A DNA stretch of 64,000 bases, taken from NCBI GenBank assembly GCA_913043255.1, contig CAJWLK010000006.1, forward strand, positions 62,001 to 126,000, read 5' to 3'. This DNA comes from an uncultured Gemmatimonadota bacterium. GTDB lineage: Bacteria; Gemmatimonadota; Gemmatimonadetes; Palauibacterales; Palauibacteraceae. The position numbers and the translations under genes are program-made. This document shows, one piece after another, positions 17,972 through 27,668 of the stretch; the stretch's first letter is position 1, and each line of letters begins with the position of its first letter. A model generated the notes under the pieces. That model did no database searches and was not told the DNA's origin. It was given only the letters and a program-made list of their open reading frames with translations.

Positions 17972-20077
17972 ATGACTACAAAGCCTACTATCTCCGCCAT
18001 TGTGCTGACACCACTCTTTTTTGCCTGTGCCACCACAGTATCAGAAGCAAACGACTGCTTGGCACCAGCCAATGAAATTGTCGCGGAAAACTGCCTACCT
18101 GGGGCACCATCGACGGAATGGGACATCAATGGGTATGGTGACCCAAGCATCCAAGGCTTTGGTCATGAGATCGGTATCGCTCAAGGAGAGACCATCCATT
18201 TTAAGATTGATACTGATTCCGATGATTATCGAATCGACATCTACCGTATGGGTTACTATGGAGGCATGGGGGCTCGGCGAATTGACACAATTGAGCCCTC
18301 TGCGACACTCCCACAGGTTCAGCCCGATTGTTTGAACGCCCCCATTCCCGTGTTGAACGAGGCCGGTGCTGTGGTAACCGCGGAGGCCCCCCTCTTCGAC
18401 TGTGGTAACTGGGCCGTTTCAGCATCTTGGGATACGCCGACTGACGCGACTTCAGGCATCTATTTTGCACGACTGGTTCGCGAGGACCCATTAGAGGGTG
18501 AATGGTGGCCCAATGATGCTTTTGCACCACAAGACCTTCCCTTGGGTGCAGAAGGTGACCCACTCTGGGACCGGTTAAGAGGAAGCTCGGAAAACGCCCT
18601 GGTAGAACCTCGCGCTAGCCATATCTACTTCATCGTCCGAGACGATGAGGGGGCATCTGAAATGCTATTTCAGACTTCGGACATAACATGGCAGGCATAC
18701 AACCGGTTCGGCGGACACAGCGTGTACGGCCAGTACAATCCGGTGCGAGACCGGTTACACGGTGGTGAGCCGCGCGCCTACAAGGTCAGCTACAACCGAC
18801 CGTTTGAGACACGCCACTATCGGGCCGTAAATGCAGTATTCAACTCAGAATACCCCATGGTACGATGGCTCGAACGAAATGGGTACGATGTAAGTTATAT
18901 AACTGGTGTGGATGTAGAACGTCTTGGTGACGAACTCCTCGAGCATAAAGTTTTCATGGCTGTCGGACACGATGAGTATTGGACGGGAAAACAACGCCGA
19001 AATGTTGAAGCAGCACGAGATGCCGGCATCCACCTAGCATTCTTTAGCTCAAATGCGGTCTTCTGGAAAGTGCGATGGGAAGAAAGCATTGACGGATCAG
19101 GCCAACCGTACCGGACCCTCGTCACCTATAAGGAACCGGACGGCGCAACGAAGATGGACCCGGAGCCTGGCATCTGGACGGGAACATTCCGTGATCATCG
19201 ATCCATGAATCCAGAGGGCCCGTGGCCAGAAAATGCGCTAATCGGCACACTCTTCACCGTAAACGCCTGGCGGAATGATCCGTTAATCGCCGACGAACAA
19301 TTCTCAAAACTCCGTTTTTGGCGAAATACCGAGGTAGCCAATCTTGGCCCTGGGGAACGCTTTGTTTCTATCAAGGGCATTCTTGGCCATGAATGGGATT
19401 CGGACATAGACAACAACTTCCGTCCGCCAGGACTGTTTCAAGTCTCATCTACGACTGTGACAAACACTAACTGGTGCGGTTATCCGGCTATGGACGCGTG
19501 CCAAGCGGCAACGGCGACCCACAACGCTGTCTTGTACCGCCATGAGAGTGGAGCACTAGTATTTGGATCTGGCACGCTGCAATGGGCGTGGGGGTTAGAT
19601 GCTAATCACGATACAGAAACAGGAGTTCCTCCAGAACGACAAAACGGGTTTTCCACTCGAGTCGGTGAGGATCCCAACGGTCCAGACCGAAACATTCAAC
19701 AGGCAACGTTGAACCTGTTCGCCGACATGGGGGTTCAGCCCACCACTATACAGTCTGATCTAATTCCGGCTACGGCGTCGACGGACGCGACTACGCCAAG
19801 ATCTTCGATTGAATTTCCGTCAGAAGGTTCCCCTGTAAACGGAAGCATCACGATTCGCGGAAGCGCATCGGATAGCGGCGGCGGCATCGTTGCTGGCGTC
19901 GAGATATCGACCGATGGCGGCGCCACTTGGCATCCCGCTCATGGTCGAGAAAAATGGAGCTTTGAATGGTCACCTGTTCCAGACGGTAAATCCAGCACCC
20001 TACTAAGCCGTGCAGTGGATGACACCGGAAACCTGGAAACCCCAAGCCTTGGGGTCACAGTCACCCTAAACAGCTAA
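17972..20077 (+). CDS. Exported N,N-dimethylformamidase large-subunit-like protein with Ig-like C-terminus
   Basis: About 701 aa from ATG 17972, which places the Sec signal (IVLTPLFFACATTVSEA) at the N-terminus; a GTG at 17933 would add 13 residues. The central region resembles the C-terminal domain of the dimethylformamidase beta (large) subunit. The expected mononuclear-iron ligands seem present: Y243 in WQAYNRFGG, H333 and E335 in VGHDEYW. The last 100 residues (TIRGSASDSGGG, STDGGATW) form an Ig-like sandwich as in molybdopterin oxidoreductase dimerisation or bacterial Ig domains. Dimethylformamidase hydrolyses DMF to dimethylamine and formate and needs a small alpha subunit; none is encoded next to it. 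The substrate of this exported form is therefore unknown. The next gene starts six bases after its stop. Confidence 0.75.
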   Translation: MTTKPTISAIVLTPLFFACATTVSEANDCLAPANEIVAENCLPGAPSTEWDINGYGDPSIQGFGHEIGIAQGETIHFKIDTDSDDYRIDIYRMGYYGGMGARRIDTIEPSATLPQVQPDCLNAPIPVLNEAGAVVTAEAPLFDCGNWAVSASWDTPTDATSGIYFARLVREDPLEGEWWPNDAFAPQDLPLGAEGDPLWDRLRGSSENALVEPRASHIYFIVRDDEGASEMLFQTSDITWQAYNRFGGHSVYGQYNPVRDRLHGGEPRAYKVSYNRPFETRHYRAVNAVFNSEYPMVRWLERNGYDVSYITGVDVERLGDELLEHKVFMAVGHDEYWTGKQRRNVEAARDAGIHLAFFSSNAVFWKVRWEESIDGSGQPYRTLVTYKEPDGATKMDPEPGIWTGTFRDHRSMNPEGPWPENALIGTLFTVNAWRNDPLIADEQFSKLRFWRNTEVANLGPGERFVSIKGILGHEWDSDIDNNFRPPGLFQVSSTTVTNTNWCGYPAMDACQAATATHNAVLYRHESGALVFGSGTLQWAWGLDANHDTETGVPPERQNGFSTRVGEDPNGPDRNIQQATLNLFADMGVQPTTIQSDLIPATASTDATTPRSSIEFPSEGSPVNGSITIRGSASDSGGGIVAGVEISTDGGATWHPAHGREKWSFEWSPVPDGKSSTLLSRAVDDTGNLETPSLGVTVTLNS

Positions 20078-20083
20078 GAATCG

Positions 20084-20995
20084 ATGACAACCAACGAACG
20101 CGTCGCCTATTTTAATGGACAGATCATCCCGGAAAGTCAGGCTTGTATCTCGATTCGGGACACAGGGTTCACCTACGGAAACGGGGTATTTGACGCAGCT
20201 CGGACGTTCAACGGCCAGATCTTTAAATTGACCGAACATGTAAACCGACTCTTCCACTCACTCAAGTACGTGGACCTGGACATCGGCCTTTCGCCCGATG
20301 AAGTCATTCAGCTGACACTAGAAGTAACCGAACAAAATCTCCCTCTACTCGGTCCTAACGAGGACTATTGGGTCTTCCACCGTGTTTCCGGAGGTCCGAA
20401 TGATCCTTTAGCTGCAATGACGTCACCGACAGTAGTTATCGAGTGCACTCCCCTACCCTTGAAAGCACGTGCACCTCTTTATCGAGATGGGATGGACGTA
20501 GCGTTCCCGTCAGTTCGACGCATCCCGCCGGAATGCCTGAGCCCAAACGTAAAGAGCAGCAACTACCTAAATCTGACGATTGCACACAACGAAGTTCAGG
20601 AACACAGTCCGGGGGCCTGGGCCGTCCTACTCGACACTCGCGGTTTTATCTGCGAGGGCTTAGGCAGCAATCCGTTCTTAGTCCGAAACGGAAAAATTTA
20701 TACGCCGAAGGGTCAATACGTATTAGAGGGGATTAGTCGCCAAACGGTGATCGAACTAGCAAACAAGCTCAAGATTCCAGTCGTGGAAGACGATATCACA
20801 CCATTCGATGCGTACAGAGCCGATGAGGCTTTCATCACTTCGACAAGCTTGTGTGTTTGCCCCGTGAGATCATTCAGCAAGAAACCGCTTCAGGATGAAG
20901 CGATTCCCGGACCTATAACACAGAAATTGACGGAAGCGTTCTCGCAGCTGGTCGACTGCGACTTTGTTGGTCAATACCTAGCCCAATTGGGTTAG
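20084..20995 (+). CDS. Class IV PLP aminotransferase (branched-chain / D-amino acid type)
   Basis: The 303-aa protein has the class IV fold. The N-terminal segment YFNGQIIPESQA is followed by RDTGFTYGNGVFD, the Schiff-base lysine is K157 in NVKSSNYLN, and E191 in FICEGLGSNPF lies where the PLP pyridine-nitrogen glutamate is expected. It could be a branched-chain aminotransferase, D-amino acid aminotransferase or 4-amino-4-deoxychorismate lyase; the residues visible do not separate these. Length matches BCAT (about 300 aa). It sits six bases after the dimethylformamidase-like gene and 10 bases before the sortilin-like gene, but both neighbours are exported while this enzyme has no signal peptide. 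Confidence 0.87.
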   Translation: MTTNERVAYFNGQIIPESQACISIRDTGFTYGNGVFDAARTFNGQIFKLTEHVNRLFHSLKYVDLDIGLSPDEVIQLTLEVTEQNLPLLGPNEDYWVFHRVSGGPNDPLAAMTSPTVVIECTPLPLKARAPLYRDGMDVAFPSVRRIPPECLSPNVKSSNYLNLTIAHNEVQEHSPGAWAVLLDTRGFICEGLGSNPFLVRNGKIYTPKGQYVLEGISRQTVIELANKLKIPVVEDDITPFDAYRADEAFITSTSLCVCPVRSFSKKPLQDEAIPGPITQKLTEAFSQLVDCDFVGQYLAQLG

Positions 20996-21005
20996 AGCGC
21001 CCCAC

Positions 21006-24000
21006 ATGAACTACCGGAAACTAACCATGAGACTCGTTACTAAATTCGCTATAGTGTCCTTGGCTACCAGCCTTAGCACAATCTCCACACTCGCCGCGCA
21101 ACAAACGTCGGATAACAGCATAGTTCTTAACCCCACCTTTATGGAGTCTTACCAATGGCGCAACATTGGGCCAGATCGCGGGGGGCGTTCAATTGCGATA
21201 ACAGGGGTCCGTGGACGACCTGATGAAGGCTACTTCGGTGCTACCGGAGGAGGGCTTTGGAAAACAACCGATGGAGGGCAGAACTGGTCCTCGATCACCG
21301 ATTTCAAAATCACAGCCGCATCTGTTGGTGCGGTAGCGGTAAGTGAAACGAATCCTGACCTCGTGTTCATCGGTACGGGTGAAACGTGCATCAGAGGCAA
21401 CATCATGCCCGGTGATGGCGTTTACCGAAGCCGTGACGCAGGGGAAACGTGGCAGCATTTAGGATTCAGCGATTCGCATGGGATTTCCAAAATTCGTATC
21501 CACCCGACTGATCCCAGCGTAGTTTTTGTCGCCTCTTTTGGTCAATACGGAGGACCAAGCTCAGAACGCGGAGTCTTCAAGAGCAGCGATGGTGGAGACA
21601 CTTGGCGTCGAGTTCTCTACCGGAACGACCTGACTGGTGCGATTGATATCTCCATCGACCGAAACAACCCAGATGTCATCTACGCTTCGCTCTGGGAGGC
21701 CTATCGTAAAGAATACCAGATGTCGAGCGGAGGGCCCGGGAGCGGTCTATTCAAAAGTGTCGATGGAGGTGAGACATGGGATGAGATCACCCGAAATTCG
21801 GGGCTGCCCACCGACGGACTTGTTGGCCGAATAGGCGTATCCGTTTCCCGCGCCAACTCGGGCCGCGTCTACGCTTTAATCGAAAATGACAATGGCGGAT
21901 TATTCTCAAGTGATGACGCGGGCAATACGTGGACCTTGGTTAACTCAGAGCGTTCGATTCGACAGCGAGCGTTCTACTACTCACATGTTTTCGCTGATCC
22001 ACACAATCAAGATGTCGTATACCTACAGAACACCCGGCTTTTCCGCTCGGAAGATGGGGGCAAAACCACTGAGGTCATCGACAACGGAACTCACGGAGAC
22101 TTTCACGACTTTTGGATTGATCCTGATGAACCTACCCACCTCCTTGTAGCTAATGATGGTGGAGGTGCGGTGTCCAAAAACACAGGCGGCAGCTGGACGG
22201 ATCAGGAGTTCTCCACCGGACAGTTTTACCACGTCATTACGACAAACCACATTCCCTTCCATGTGTGTGGATCACAACAGGACTACGGTGTTACGCTATG
22301 CACACCTTCTGACTGGAATTACGCAGAATTCGCGGATGCAGGAAACGACGACGTTGAGCAACACCGAGATATCACCGCTGGATCAACCGCATTATCCTAT
22401 GGCGCTGGCGGTGGAGAGCCTGGATACATAGCTCCAGACCCCCTGGACCCAGACATCTTTTATTCAGGCACCAACAACGGCCGTTACGTCGACAAATACA
22501 ACCGACGAACCGGGACTTCACGCGAAGTAAATCCATATCCATGGTTCTATTCCGGAGAACCATCTCAGGATATCCGGGAGCGGTGGCAGTGGACGTTTCC
22601 CATCATTTTCTCTCCCGTAGACCCGACACACCTATACGTTTCTTCGCAGCGACTATGGAGGACAACAGATGGTGGGGCTAACTGGACCGCACTCAGTGGT
22701 GATCTGACTCGAGCTGACCCGATCACGCAAGGGCGTTCCGGCGGTCCAATTACAGGTGATATGAATGGGCCGGAGGTCTACGGAACGATCTTTTCTGTGG
22801 GGCCAAGCAAAATCGACATTAACGTCATCTGGGTCGGTTCTGATGACGGGCTTGTTCATGTAACGAAAAATGGTGGGGCCACATGGACAAACATCACGCC
22901 AGCAGCCATGCCAGACTTCGGGCGGGTGAGCCAAATCGATGCTTCCTCATTTGATTCAGGTGCCGCGTACATCTCGGTCCGACGTCCTCTTCTCAACGAC
23001 CTGGCGCCGTATATTTTCAAAACCAACGACTTTGGCGAGACCTGGACAAAGATCGTTACTGGTATCCGCAAGGACGCCTACGTCCACACTATTCGAGAAG
23101 ATCCGACCCGACCGGGACTACTGTACGCTGGGACGCAGCATGGCGTCTATGTTTCTTTTGATGACGGTGCTCAGTGGCGGGGACTGAATAACGGCCTCCC
23201 GGACGTACCTATTTCTGATCTTATTGTCGAAGACAATGAATTAGTCATCGCTACGCATGGACGTTCTTTCTGGATACTCGATAACATTACACCCCTGAGA
23301 CAGTTGACCCCTGACCTTTCCGAGGTGGCTGTAAGATTGTTCGCCCCACCACCCGGCATCCGATCCGGACGTGGGGTCACCTTGAGTTGGTTCTTCAAGG
23401 AAAAGCCGACGTTCGCACGTGTGGAAATCGTCGATGCTCATGGCGAAGTGGTGCGTACCTTTGCAGCCGATACGACCACGACGGATTCGACAGCCACCCC
23501 AGGGCCAGAGGCGCGCTACCAGAGAGGTCCTACGGTGCCACTCAAAGCAGGGATACACCAGCTCACGTGGGATCTTCGGGGGGATGGATTCAAGGTGTTT
23601 CCAGGGATGATCTTATGGGGAGTCCGGAACGTTGCGCCGGCGTTACCTCCGGGAAACTACACCGCCCGCCTAACCGCCGATGACCAAATTGAAACAGCAC
23701 CCATTAGAATCGATCGCAACCCCTGGATCACAGACGTAACTGACGATGATCTCCAGGCACAATATGAGTTCTCAAGCACAATTTTGGCTAAGGTGAATGA
23801 GGCCAATGAAGCAGTAATCACTATCCGCAGGGTGAAGGCAGAACTTGAGGCGCGCTTGCAGGAATCGGACGATGCACAACTTCTTTCCGCTGCGGCGAGG
23901 TTAGAGGATAACGCCTCCATAGTGGAGGCAGACATCTACCAGGTACGAAACCGTAGCGGACAGGACCCACTTAATTTCCCGATCAAGGTCAACAACCGAC

Positions 24001-24221
24001 TCGCCAACCTGATGTCCATGGCCGAACAAGGGGATGGACGCCCAGGAAATCAGATGTCCGAGATACTTGAGATCCTAGTTGCGGAGTTAGGCACCTACAC
24101 AGACCAGCTCCAAGAAGTCTGGGCAACAGATCTGGCAGCGGTGAATCATGAGCTAAACCGACTTGGTCTTGAACTGATAGACTTATTATGCGCACCTGAT
24201 GAAATCTGTCCCGTTGTATGA
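21006..24221 (+). CDS. Exported sortilin/VPS10-like Asp-box (BNR) propeller protein
   Basis: The 1071-aa protein has a signal peptide (hydrophobic FAIVSLATSLSTISTLAAQQ). A second ATG at 21027 begins just before it and may be the true start. About ten Asp-box motifs of the S-x-D-x-G-x-T-W type are visible: TTDGGQNW, SRDAGETW, SSDGGDTW, SVDGGETW, SDDAGNTW, TTDGGANW, TKNGGATW, TNDFGETW, SFDDGAQW. They mark one large or two tandem beta-propellers as in sortilin and BNR glycosidase-like proteins. A conserved block near residues 420-480 (VCGSQQDYG) lacks them. The C-terminal 250 residues hold an Ig-like part and a helical, charged tail that may form a coiled coil (near 930-990). No catalytic residue set can be assigned. 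Such proteins are abundant in Gemmatimonadota and Acidobacteriota; their function is unknown. Confidence 0.85.
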   Translation: MNYRKLTMRLVTKFAIVSLATSLSTISTLAAQQTSDNSIVLNPTFMESYQWRNIGPDRGGRSIAITGVRGRPDEGYFGATGGGLWKTTDGGQNWSSITDFKITAASVGAVAVSETNPDLVFIGTGETCIRGNIMPGDGVYRSRDAGETWQHLGFSDSHGISKIRIHPTDPSVVFVASFGQYGGPSSERGVFKSSDGGDTWRRVLYRNDLTGAIDISIDRNNPDVIYASLWEAYRKEYQMSSGGPGSGLFKSVDGGETWDEITRNSGLPTDGLVGRIGVSVSRANSGRVYALIENDNGGLFSSDDAGNTWTLVNSERSIRQRAFYYSHVFADPHNQDVVYLQNTRLFRSEDGGKTTEVIDNGTHGDFHDFWIDPDEPTHLLVANDGGGAVSKNTGGSWTDQEFSTGQFYHVITTNHIPFHVCGSQQDYGVTLCTPSDWNYAEFADAGNDDVEQHRDITAGSTALSYGAGGGEPGYIAPDPLDPDIFYSGTNNGRYVDKYNRRTGTSREVNPYPWFYSGEPSQDIRERWQWTFPIIFSPVDPTHLYVSSQRLWRTTDGGANWTALSGDLTRADPITQGRSGGPITGDMNGPEVYGTIFSVGPSKIDINVIWVGSDDGLVHVTKNGGATWTNITPAAMPDFGRVSQIDASSFDSGAAYISVRRPLLNDLAPYIFKTNDFGETWTKIVTGIRKDAYVHTIREDPTRPGLLYAGTQHGVYVSFDDGAQWRGLNNGLPDVPISDLIVEDNELVIATHGRSFWILDNITPLRQLTPDLSEVAVRLFAPPPGIRSGRGVTLSWFFKEKPTFARVEIVDAHGEVVRTFAADTTTTDSTATPGPEARYQRGPTVPLKAGIHQLTWDLRGDGFKVFPGMILWGVRNVAPALPPGNYTARLTADDQIETAPIRIDRNPWITDVTDDDLQAQYEFSSTILAKVNEANEAVITIRRVKAELEARLQESDDAQLLSAAARLEDNASIVEADIYQVRNRSGQDPLNFPIKVNNRLANLMSMAEQGDGRPGNQMSEILEILVAELGTYTDQLQEVWATDLAAVNHELNRLGLELIDLLCAPDEICPVV

Positions 24222-24224
24222 AAT

Positions 24225-24279
24225 GGCGAGTAAAAAAGTTTTCCAAATTCCCTCCACCGATCAAAGGGGGAGACTCGCC
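24225..24279. terminator. Possible bidirectional terminator hairpin
   Basis: GGCGAGT (24225-24231) and ACTCGCC (24273-24279) form a 7-bp inverted repeat between the sortilin-like gene and the converging CoA-transferase. An inner C-rich/G-rich pair (near 24250-24255 and 24266-24270) could extend the stem. An A/T run (TAAAAAAGTTTT) lies within the left half. The loop is long, so the call is weak. Confidence 0.35.
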
Positions 24280-25502
24280 TACTTAATGATCTGATTTTCG
24301 GAGAGCCGAGTTATGTCATCTTCCGAATAGCCCAAAACTTCCATTAAGACTTCTTGAGTATGCTCTCCCAGTTCAGGAGCCGGTCGATTCGGTATTTCTG
24401 GCGACTCAGACATTTGGAGCGGTGTGCGAGCAAACTGAAATTCTCCCAAGCCGGGATACTCAACTGACATGAGAGATCCACGCGCTTCGAGCTGAGGGCA
24501 CATAAACAAATCCTCCGCAGTTTGGACTGGCCCCGCAGGAACTCCAACTTTGTTCAGGCGGGAAACCGCATCTTTTCGCGTGATCTCTTTAAAAAAGGTT
24601 TCGACGATCGGATCAAGGAAATCCCGATTTTCAATCCGAGCAGGGCCACTGCATGTACGAGGGTCATCGACCAAGTCAGGCCGGCTCATCACTTTGCAGA
24701 CCCTTCGCCACATCTCTTCATTAGGAACCGTGAAAGCGATAAACCCATCGATGGTCGCGAACGCCCCGCGCGGATATAAACCTCTGGGCCGACCGCGTTC
24801 AGGTGCCTTCCCTGTTATCGAATGCAACGAGACCATGCGTTCGTTAAGAGAGATCATGTTGTCGTACATTGATGAGTCGACAAATTGCCCGCGCCCAGTC
24901 GTTGCCCGACTCACAAGCGCCATCGTTATACCATAAGAAGCAGCGAGCCCAGAAAAAATATCGGGCATACCGTATACCGTAGGAGATGGCGGTTTGTCCG
25001 CAAACCCAACCCCATGCATAACCCCTCCCATCGCTTCTGCAACAATGTCAAACGATGGGAGGTGACTATATGGGCCCTCACGACCCGGCATTCGGCCAAA
25101 CCCAGAGATTACGGCATATATCAGGCCCGGATTAGACGGAGACAAATCATCGTACCCGATTTTGATCCGATCCACAGATCCGGGACGGAGGTTCTCAACA
25201 ACGACGTCAGCGGTGGCCACGAGATCACGGTATACGGCCCGTCCAGATGGATTTTTAAGATCGAGAGCAACACTCTTCTTATTTCGGTTATAGGCCATAA
25301 ACCCAGCCCCCATCTTCTTCCCGTTATTTTCAGCAAATGGAGGAATCGCACGACGGGGATCACCCTGTTGAGGGCGCTCGATTTTAATCACTTCTGCCCC
25401 AGCGTCAGCGAGAAGTAGGGTGCAGTATGGTGCCGACACGTATTGCTCCAATGCAATTACGCGAATACCCGATAACGGTTGACGCTGTAGCCCAGTGGTC
25501 AC
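24279..25502 (-). CDS. Class III CoA-transferase (CaiB/BaiF family)
   Basis: The 407-aa protein has the family layout. N-terminal LSGIRVIALEQYVSAPYC is followed by LADAGAEVIKIE, the DLKNPSGR block and VVENLRPGS. The catalytic aspartate is probably D181 in YGMPDIFSG, which forms the glutamyl/aspartyl-CoA intermediate in formyl-CoA transferase. The C-terminal GVPAGPVQT segment is also typical. It moves CoA between carboxylic acids; the acids are unknown. The GTG start lies 28 bases after the S9 peptidase stop on the same strand, so the two may share a transcript, although their roles are not obviously linked. Cytoplasmic, full length. Confidence 0.9.
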   Translation of the reverse strand: MTTGLQRQPLSGIRVIALEQYVSAPYCTLLLADAGAEVIKIERPQQGDPRRAIPPFAENNGKKMGAGFMAYNRNKKSVALDLKNPSGRAVYRDLVATADVVVENLRPGSVDRIKIGYDDLSPSNPGLIYAVISGFGRMPGREGPYSHLPSFDIVAEAMGGVMHGVGFADKPPSPTVYGMPDIFSGLAASYGITMALVSRATTGRGQFVDSSMYDNMISLNERMVSLHSITGKAPERGRPRGLYPRGAFATIDGFIAFTVPNEEMWRRVCKVMSRPDLVDDPRTCSGPARIENRDFLDPIVETFFKEITRKDAVSRLNKVGVPAGPVQTAEDLFMCPQLEARGSLMSVEYPGLGEFQFARTPLQMSESPEIPNRPAPELGEHTQEVLMEVLGYSEDDITRLSENQIIK

Positions 25503-25530
25503 GCAAACACCTCGCTCGGAGCTCGAAGAT

Positions 25531-27546
25531 TCAACTTGTCACCTTCTGCCCACGGTACCGGTCAAACCAAGCCACAATGTTAGCAACTTTCGCAATAAGC
25601 TGACTCGGTCGACGACTCATATCGTGAGAGGCTCCCGGCAAACGCACTACTGCCGTATCGATCTTCCTGAGCTTCAGTGCATGAAAGAGTTGATACGACT
25701 CGGACAGAGGGGTACGAAGATCTTCTTCTCCTGTAATTATAAGCGTGGGTGTCGTGACATTACCTACCAACGAAATGGGTGAGAACTTGAGGTAGTTTTC
25801 AGGGTCCTCCCAAGGAAGCCCTTCATATCGAGAGTTGAAATACCCATACCAGTTGTCCGCAGTCAGCACTTTACTGTACCAATTCACCACCGGTTTTTGA
25901 GCTGCCGCAGCCCGAAATCGATCGGTTTTGCCAATGATCCAAGCTGACATGATTCCACCAGCACTCCCGCCCGTTACGAACAGATTATCCTCATCGATAT
26001 AGCCGAGATCTATGACCGCATCTACTCCAGACATCAAGTCATCATAGTCATTCCCGGGATAGTTATGGTACAACAGATCTCCAAATTCTTCCCCGTAGCT
26101 CGTGCTACCTCTGGGGTTGGAGTAGAGAACAACGTACCCTGACGACGCCAACAATTGCATTTCAGCAGAGAAACGATCGCCGTAGTTCGATACGGGTCCT
26201 CCGTGAATCTCAAGAATGAGCGGATAGCGCTGATCGGGATTAAAGTCGGGAGGCTTTACTATCCAACCTTGGATAGGACGTTGGTCAAAAGATGACTCCC
26301 ACCAAATCTCCTCAACTTGACCAAGTCGTTTTCCGGCGAGTAGATCGTCATTCAAATTCGTGATGCGTCGAGGCGCCGAGCCACCTCTGAACCCAACTGC
26401 TAACTCACCCGGGTATTCAGGACGTGTTTGGTTGAATGCAAAACGCTCATCGCTAGCCACACTAAACGATCCCCCTCCGTACGGTCGGCCGTAAGAGGTT
26501 CCACCAACATTATGAGCCAAGATTTCGACGTCGCCGTCGAGATCGATGAAAGCGATCTTTGAGTTCCCTTCGCTATCATACTGGAAGTAAATTCCATCCC
26601 CATCAGTTGACCACACAGGACTCGATACGCTCCGGTCGAGATCAGATGTGAGCACTCGCTTGTTGCCTCCATCAAGATCCATCACGTGCAGCCGCGTGAC
26701 CTGATAGGTGCGAATACGATCATCGAAACCCAAGAACGCAATGTGCTGGCCATCGGGCGAAACAACTGGACTGTGATCAGGGCCTGCCCTCTCTGTTAAC
26801 CTGACAACGCTTCGGTCGACGATTGAAACCATGTACAGTTCAGAATTCCGGTAGTCGTGTACGGCGTCTTCGTTGCGATTCGATGAGAAGACAAGGTGCC
26901 TACTGTCAGGTGTCCATGCCGCCCCACCACTGTGTTGGTAATCACCACTAGTTACCTGAACAGCTGTACCACCTTCCACCGATACGACGAACAGGTGATC
27001 ATAACCAAAATCAAGATAGCCTACGCCATCCTGACGGTTCTTAAATCGATCTTCCATGATTGGCGGGTCGGCCCAGGTTGCGTTTGGGGGAGGGCTAGGT
27101 GGATCGATAAGGCTTGGAGCCGGATACGGCACTAACATATTGAAAGCGATGTATTGTCCGTCCGGTGACCATGAAATCGCCCTTGGCGATTTGAGCAACT
27201 GGGTGAGTGTCGCAGTCTCGCCCGTATCCATCCATCGGACGTGTATCTGTCCGTCACTCACGTAAGCCATCTTGTCACCGGCAGGAGACCATGTCGGTGA
27301 ACTGCCAGCAGCGACTCGACGATGGTCTGAACCGTCAGACTCGATAATCCAGATCTCAGATCGTTTCCGGTCTTGCATCACATCGAGTGAAGTCCGGACG
27401 TAGGCTACATAACCTCCATCGGGCGAGATTTGGGGATTAGCCACCCACTCAAGACCAAAGACGTCCATATCCGTAAAGTGATCGCTTTCCTGCGCTTGAA
27501 CCGTGCTGACAAGAACGCTGATCAGGATAACCGCCACTGTCTTCAT
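25531..27546 (-). CDS. Exported S9 family peptidase with TolB-like propeller
   Basis: The 671-aa protein has a short signal peptide (hydrophobic VAVILISVLVSTVQAQ), then TolB-like propeller repeats (ISPDGGYVAY, WSPAGDKMAY, WSPDGQYIAF, WTPDSRHLVF, VSPDGQHIAF), and an alpha/beta-hydrolase domain. The triad is S528 in GGSAGG, D609 in GEEDLRTP and H641 in ASHDMS. The nucleophile motif GGSAGG differs from the GGSYGGY or GWSYGGY of the other two S9 enzymes in this window, which places it in another S9 subgroup, closer to acylaminoacyl-peptidase S9C. It should act on peptides in the periplasm. The CoA-transferase follows 28 bases downstream. Confidence 0.9.
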   Translation of the reverse strand: MKTVAVILISVLVSTVQAQESDHFTDMDVFGLEWVANPQISPDGGYVAYVRTSLDVMQDRKRSEIWIIESDGSDHRRVAAGSSPTWSPAGDKMAYVSDGQIHVRWMDTGETATLTQLLKSPRAISWSPDGQYIAFNMLVPYPAPSLIDPPSPPPNATWADPPIMEDRFKNRQDGVGYLDFGYDHLFVVSVEGGTAVQVTSGDYQHSGGAAWTPDSRHLVFSSNRNEDAVHDYRNSELYMVSIVDRSVVRLTERAGPDHSPVVSPDGQHIAFLGFDDRIRTYQVTRLHVMDLDGGNKRVLTSDLDRSVSSPVWSTDGDGIYFQYDSEGNSKIAFIDLDGDVEILAHNVGGTSYGRPYGGGSFSVASDERFAFNQTRPEYPGELAVGFRGGSAPRRITNLNDDLLAGKRLGQVEEIWWESSFDQRPIQGWIVKPPDFNPDQRYPLILEIHGGPVSNYGDRFSAEMQLLASSGYVVLYSNPRGSTSYGEEFGDLLYHNYPGNDYDDLMSGVDAVIDLGYIDEDNLFVTGGSAGGIMSAWIIGKTDRFRAAAAQKPVVNWYSKVLTADNWYGYFNSRYEGLPWEDPENYLKFSPISLVGNVTTPTLIITGEEDLRTPLSESYQLFHALKLRKIDTAVVRLPGASHDMSRRPSQLIAKVANIVAWFDRYRGQKVTS

Positions 27547-27668
27547 TCGACCTCCTCATGACTTCAGGGCTTCGACCAAAACCAACCAGGGTTATGGGAA
27601 TTTTATCGTCAAAGCTATAGTTATATTTCAGCCGGCCATGCGCCATGCCGTTTACCTAGGAGATCTTA

